In this document: positions 62,193 through 64,000 of the stretch, one piece after another
Position numbering within the stretch: the first letter of the stretch is position 1
How the letters are laid out: each line of letters starts with the position of its first letter
DNA from: an uncultured Paracoccaceae bacterium
GTDB taxonomy: Bacteria > Pseudomonadota > Alphaproteobacteria > Rhodobacterales > Rhodobacteraceae
NCBI GenBank assembly: GCA_947489705.1
Contig: CANLEQ010000005.1
Location: 160,656 to 224,655, forward strand
Length of the DNA: 64,000 bases
Reading direction: 5' to 3'
Position numbers and translations under genes: made by a program
The notes under the pieces: generated by a model
Told to the model about the DNA's origin: nothing
Databases searched by the model: none
Seen by the model: only the letters and a program-made list of their open reading frames with translations

Positions 62193-62672
62193 ATGGAGAC
62201 CAGCTTGGCACGAGATTTGACGTCGGACGAAGAGTGGGCGTTCTTCCAACGCCTCACCCTGGCCGTCCGCGCGCCGAACGGACGAAAAACTGCGAAGCAC
62301 CGCGTCGTTCTTGATGGGCCTTTCTGGATTGCGCGCACAGGTTCGCCAGGGTGCGACCTGCCAAAAGAGTTCGGCAAGTGGTCAAGCGTATACCGGCAGT
62401 TCCGGCGCTGGACGCTAGCCGGGCTCGGGGAGCAGATTATGGGGTCCCTGAACCAAAGCGGGGCGGTGCCGAACGCGCTCAAGACGATCGACAGCACCCT
62501 GGTCGGCGCTCACTATCATGCAGCGGGCGCAAAAGGGGGACTCCGCAGCATGGTCTCGGCCGCTCTCGTGGCGGCTTCACGACCAAGATCCACCTCATTG
62601 TCAACGCCGCCGGCTTGCCCATGAGAGCCGAAATCACGGCGGGACAGACACCGAACTATGTTGGCTTCGATT
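62193..62672 (+). pseudogene. IS5-family transposase (frameshift type), truncated
   Basis: ORF A begins at ATG 62193 (METSLARDLTSDEEWAFFQRL); KTAKHRVVLDGPFWIARTGSPGCDLPKEFGKWSSVYRQFRRW is the IS5-family DUF4096-like DNA-binding part. A run AAAAGGGGG (62531-62539) allows a -1 shift into the second frame, where the DDE domain starts with GRSRGGFTTKIHLIVNAAGLPMRAEITAGQT. The run is the programmed slippery site of IS427-group elements, so this is not in itself damage. The gene stops at 62672 because a second element interrupts it: most of the DDE domain is lost. Confidence 0.8.
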
Positions 62673-63722
62673 GGCGTTGTTGCGTAACTCATGCCTGAGG
62701 CATGATGGCCCCATTACCCGTCGGCGTCATGCCACGCGGACGATCTCGGCGGTGCCGAGCGCATTGAAACGGTTGATGAGGGCGATGCGGATCTGGATTT
62801 CGGCGGTTTGGCGGTCCGGGTCTCTTGCGGCGATGCGCTCGCCGAAGGCCTCGAGGCACCGCATTTTCGCCTCGATCCGGCTTCGGACATGGTATCCGGT
62901 CCATCGCTTCCGGAACGCCCTGCCATAGTGCCGGGTTGCGCGAAGGGTTTCGTTTCGGGTGATGGCCGCCGGGCAATCCTCTTTCCACGGCCGACCGTTT
63001 TTGCGGATAGGGATGATCGGCGTGGCCTGACGGTCGATGATGGCGGCGTGGCAGCGGCGCGTGTCATACGCGCCATCGGCGGTCACGGAGCCGATCTCTT
63101 CGCCCTCGTAGATCTGTTTGAGCAGTTCCGGCAAGATAGGACTGTAACCATCGCTGCCGGGAGTGAATTCCACGGCGCGGATGTCAGACGTGGCGGCATC
63201 CATGGCCAGATGCACCTTGCGCCATTGACGACGGCCCTGAACACCGTGCTTGCGTGCTCGCCACTCTCCATCGCCGAGAAACTTGATGCCGGTGCTGTCA
63301 ACCAGCAGGTTCAGGGGGCCATCGGCGCGCCGATGCGGGATCTGAACGGCGAGTGTCTTCTGCCGACGGCACAACGTCGTGTAGTCCGGCACCGCCCAGT
63401 CCAGGCCCGCCAACTTCAGGAGGCTGGCAACCATCCCGGTCGTTTGCCGGAGTGGCAGCTTGAACAGGACCTCGATGGTCAGACAGAACCGGATCGCCGC
63501 ATCCGAGAACAACGCGGGGCGACCGGGGCGGCCGTCATGCGGCGCGAGCCAGGGCATCTCCTTGTCCAGCCAGATCAGAAGCGACCCGCGCATGCGAAGC
63601 GAAGCCGTGTAGCTGGACCAGTTCGTCGTGCGGAAGCGGGCGGGTGCAGGCTTGCTCATACACTCCTTCTAACCGCATGGATCCATCTGAATCCTTTGCG
63701 GACAGACTTTTGCAACAACCCC
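62673..63722 (-). mobile_element. Complete IS903-group (IS5 family) insertion sequence
   Basis: 1050 bp. Terminal inverted repeats: left GGCGTTGTTGCGTAACTC, right (reverse) GGGGTTGTTGCAAAAGTC, 14 of 18 matching. One intact transposase on the minus strand. No target-site duplication: the 9 bp to the left (GCTTCGATT) and right (GCCGAACGC) differ. Confidence 0.85.
62727..63659 (-). CDS. IS903-group transposase
   Basis: 310 residues, full length. DDE_Tnp_1/IS4-like fold: FRTTNWSSYTASLRMRGSLLIWLDKEM (9-35), LRQTTGMVASLLKLAGLDWAVPDYTTLCRRQ (about 72-102); DDE acidic residues in LLVDSTGIKF (about 121), ADGAYDTR (about 195), and a late Glu in RSRIEAKMRCLEAFGERI. No stop codon or frameshift, so it could be active. 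Inside the 1050-bp element, with about 54 and 63 bp to the ends. Confidence 0.92.
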   Translation of the reverse strand: MSKPAPARFRTTNWSSYTASLRMRGSLLIWLDKEMPWLAPHDGRPGRPALFSDAAIRFCLTIEVLFKLPLRQTTGMVASLLKLAGLDWAVPDYTTLCRRQKTLAVQIPHRRADGPLNLLVDSTGIKFLGDGEWRARKHGVQGRRQWRKVHLAMDAATSDIRAVEFTPGSDGYSPILPELLKQIYEGEEIGSVTADGAYDTRRCHAAIIDRQATPIIPIRKNGRPWKEDCPAAITRNETLRATRHYGRAFRKRWTGYHVRSRIEAKMRCLEAFGERIAARDPDRQTAEIQIRIALINRFNALGTAEIVRVA

Positions 63723-63723
63723 G

Positions 63724-63915
63724 CCGAACGCGAGCTATTTCGCCTTCACCGCCACGCCCAAGAACAAGACGCTGGAGATTTTCGGCACGGCGGCCCCCGA
63801 GGGTGGAAAAGTCAGGCACGTCCCCTTCCACAATCATTCGATGAAGCAGGCCCTCGAAGAGGGCTTCATCCTCGACGTGCTCAAGCACTACACGACCTGT
63901 ACCGGGGCACGGTAA
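63724..63915 (+). pseudogene. hsdR: Fragment of a type I restriction enzyme HsdR gene
   Basis: The plus-strand frame from about 63727 to the TAA at 63913-63915 reads NASYFAFTATPKNKTLEIFG, then HNHSMKQALEEGFILDVLKHYTTC. The FTATPKNKTLE and MKQAxEEGFILDVLKxYTT motifs are those of the helicase part of HsdR, so this is about 60 residues from the middle of an HsdR protein of about 1000. The left end is cut by the IS903-group element. The right end stops at HYTT just before TGTACCGGGG, where homology is lost and a stop follows. No hsdM or hsdS is seen. Confidence 0.8.
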
Positions 63916-64000
63916 TGAGACAGTGAACTGGCCCCCTTTTCGACCGGACACTCGAGCATGACCATGGAGGCTTAGGGATATCCCTAAGCACGTGCTTATG
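63898..64000. other. Palindrome-rich end of window, probable mobile-element end
   Basis: At 63898 hsdR homology stops and TGTACCGGGGCACGG begins; a 5'-TGT start is common for IS21-type ends. The sequence includes two overlapping palindromes, CTTAGGGATATCCCTAAG (63971-63988) and TAAGCACGTGCTTA (63985-63998). No gene is supported. The rest lies beyond the window. Confidence 0.4.

Noticed and set aside
62531..62539. Frameshift in the IS5-family transposase as a disabling mutation
   Set aside because: The AAAAGGGGG run and -1 frame change match the programmed frameshift of the IS427 group; the real damage is truncation at 62672.
1..64000. CRISPR arrays, rRNA operon, toxin-antitoxin pairs, phage integrase
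   Set aside because: No regularly spaced repeats, no rRNA sequence, and no coding frames of these types were found. The GTA region has no integrase or repressor, consistent with a GTA rather than a prophage.

Overview
The window is high-GC DNA of an alphaproteobacterium, most likely a member of the Rhodobacteraceae (Roseobacter group). The main reasons are a complete RcGTA-type gene transfer agent (GTA) cluster, the alphaproteobacterial phoR-pstSCAB-phoU-phoB order, a ChvE/GguAB sugar importer with a GbpR-like LysR regulator, and a class II DAHP synthase. Only three parts depart from ordinary chromosome: the GTA (about 45.6-59.5 kb), the insertion-sequence-rich right end (62.1-64.0 kb), and a few structured intergenic regions.

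Layout, left half. A 3-hydroxybutyrate dehydrogenase tail and a patatin-like hydrolase (0-1.3 kb) run into a DUF502 membrane protein and the pseudouridine salvage pair psuK-psuG (1.3-3.9 kb, minus). rpsB-tsf (4.2-6.0 kb, plus) ends at a strong terminator. On the minus strand follow aroQ, an AI-2E family membrane protein and the phosphate block. That block reads yicC-gmk-gamma carbonic anhydrase-PLP lyase-phoR-pstS-pstC-pstA-pstB-phoU-phoB from 18.4 kb down to 7.9 kb. A three-unit Pho box lies between phoR and pstS. A PAS protein and class II DAHP synthase are convergent (18.6-20.7 kb). A complete branched-chain amino acid type ABC importer (20.98-26.1 kb) is followed by a MobA/MocA-like nucleotidyltransferase.

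Middle. tRNA-Leu(UAA) and an Na+/solute symporter with its DUF4212 partner (27.3-29.7 kb) precede a 11.3-kb minus-strand sugar locus (30.0-41.3 kb). The sugar locus holds ChvE-GguA-GguB, an L-arabinonate-type dehydratase, a YtfQ-YtfR-YtfT-YjfF type importer and a Gfo/Idh/MocA sugar 1-dehydrogenase. This fits uptake and oxidative, non-phosphorylative use of L-arabinose or D-galactose, but the lactonase and lower-pathway enzymes are not in the window. A divergent LysR gene follows. Next is a plus-strand operon of a small secreted Cys-rich protein, ExbB, two ExbD proteins and a TonB-like protein (42.6-45.6 kb). The second ExbD has Asn where the essential membrane Asp is expected.

Right. The GTA structural operon is on the minus strand in the order g1-g2-g3-g4-g5-g6-g7-g8-g9-g10-g10.1-g11-g12-g13-g14-g15, with no g3.5. 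Its leader carries a 10-bp direct repeat and an intrinsic terminator ahead of g1. mltG and fabF lie upstream. Directly upstream of fabF is a nested mobile region: an IS5-family element (frameshift type) cut by a complete IS903-group element, then a short fragment of a type I restriction hsdR gene whose homology stops at a TGT-beginning, palindrome-rich sequence.
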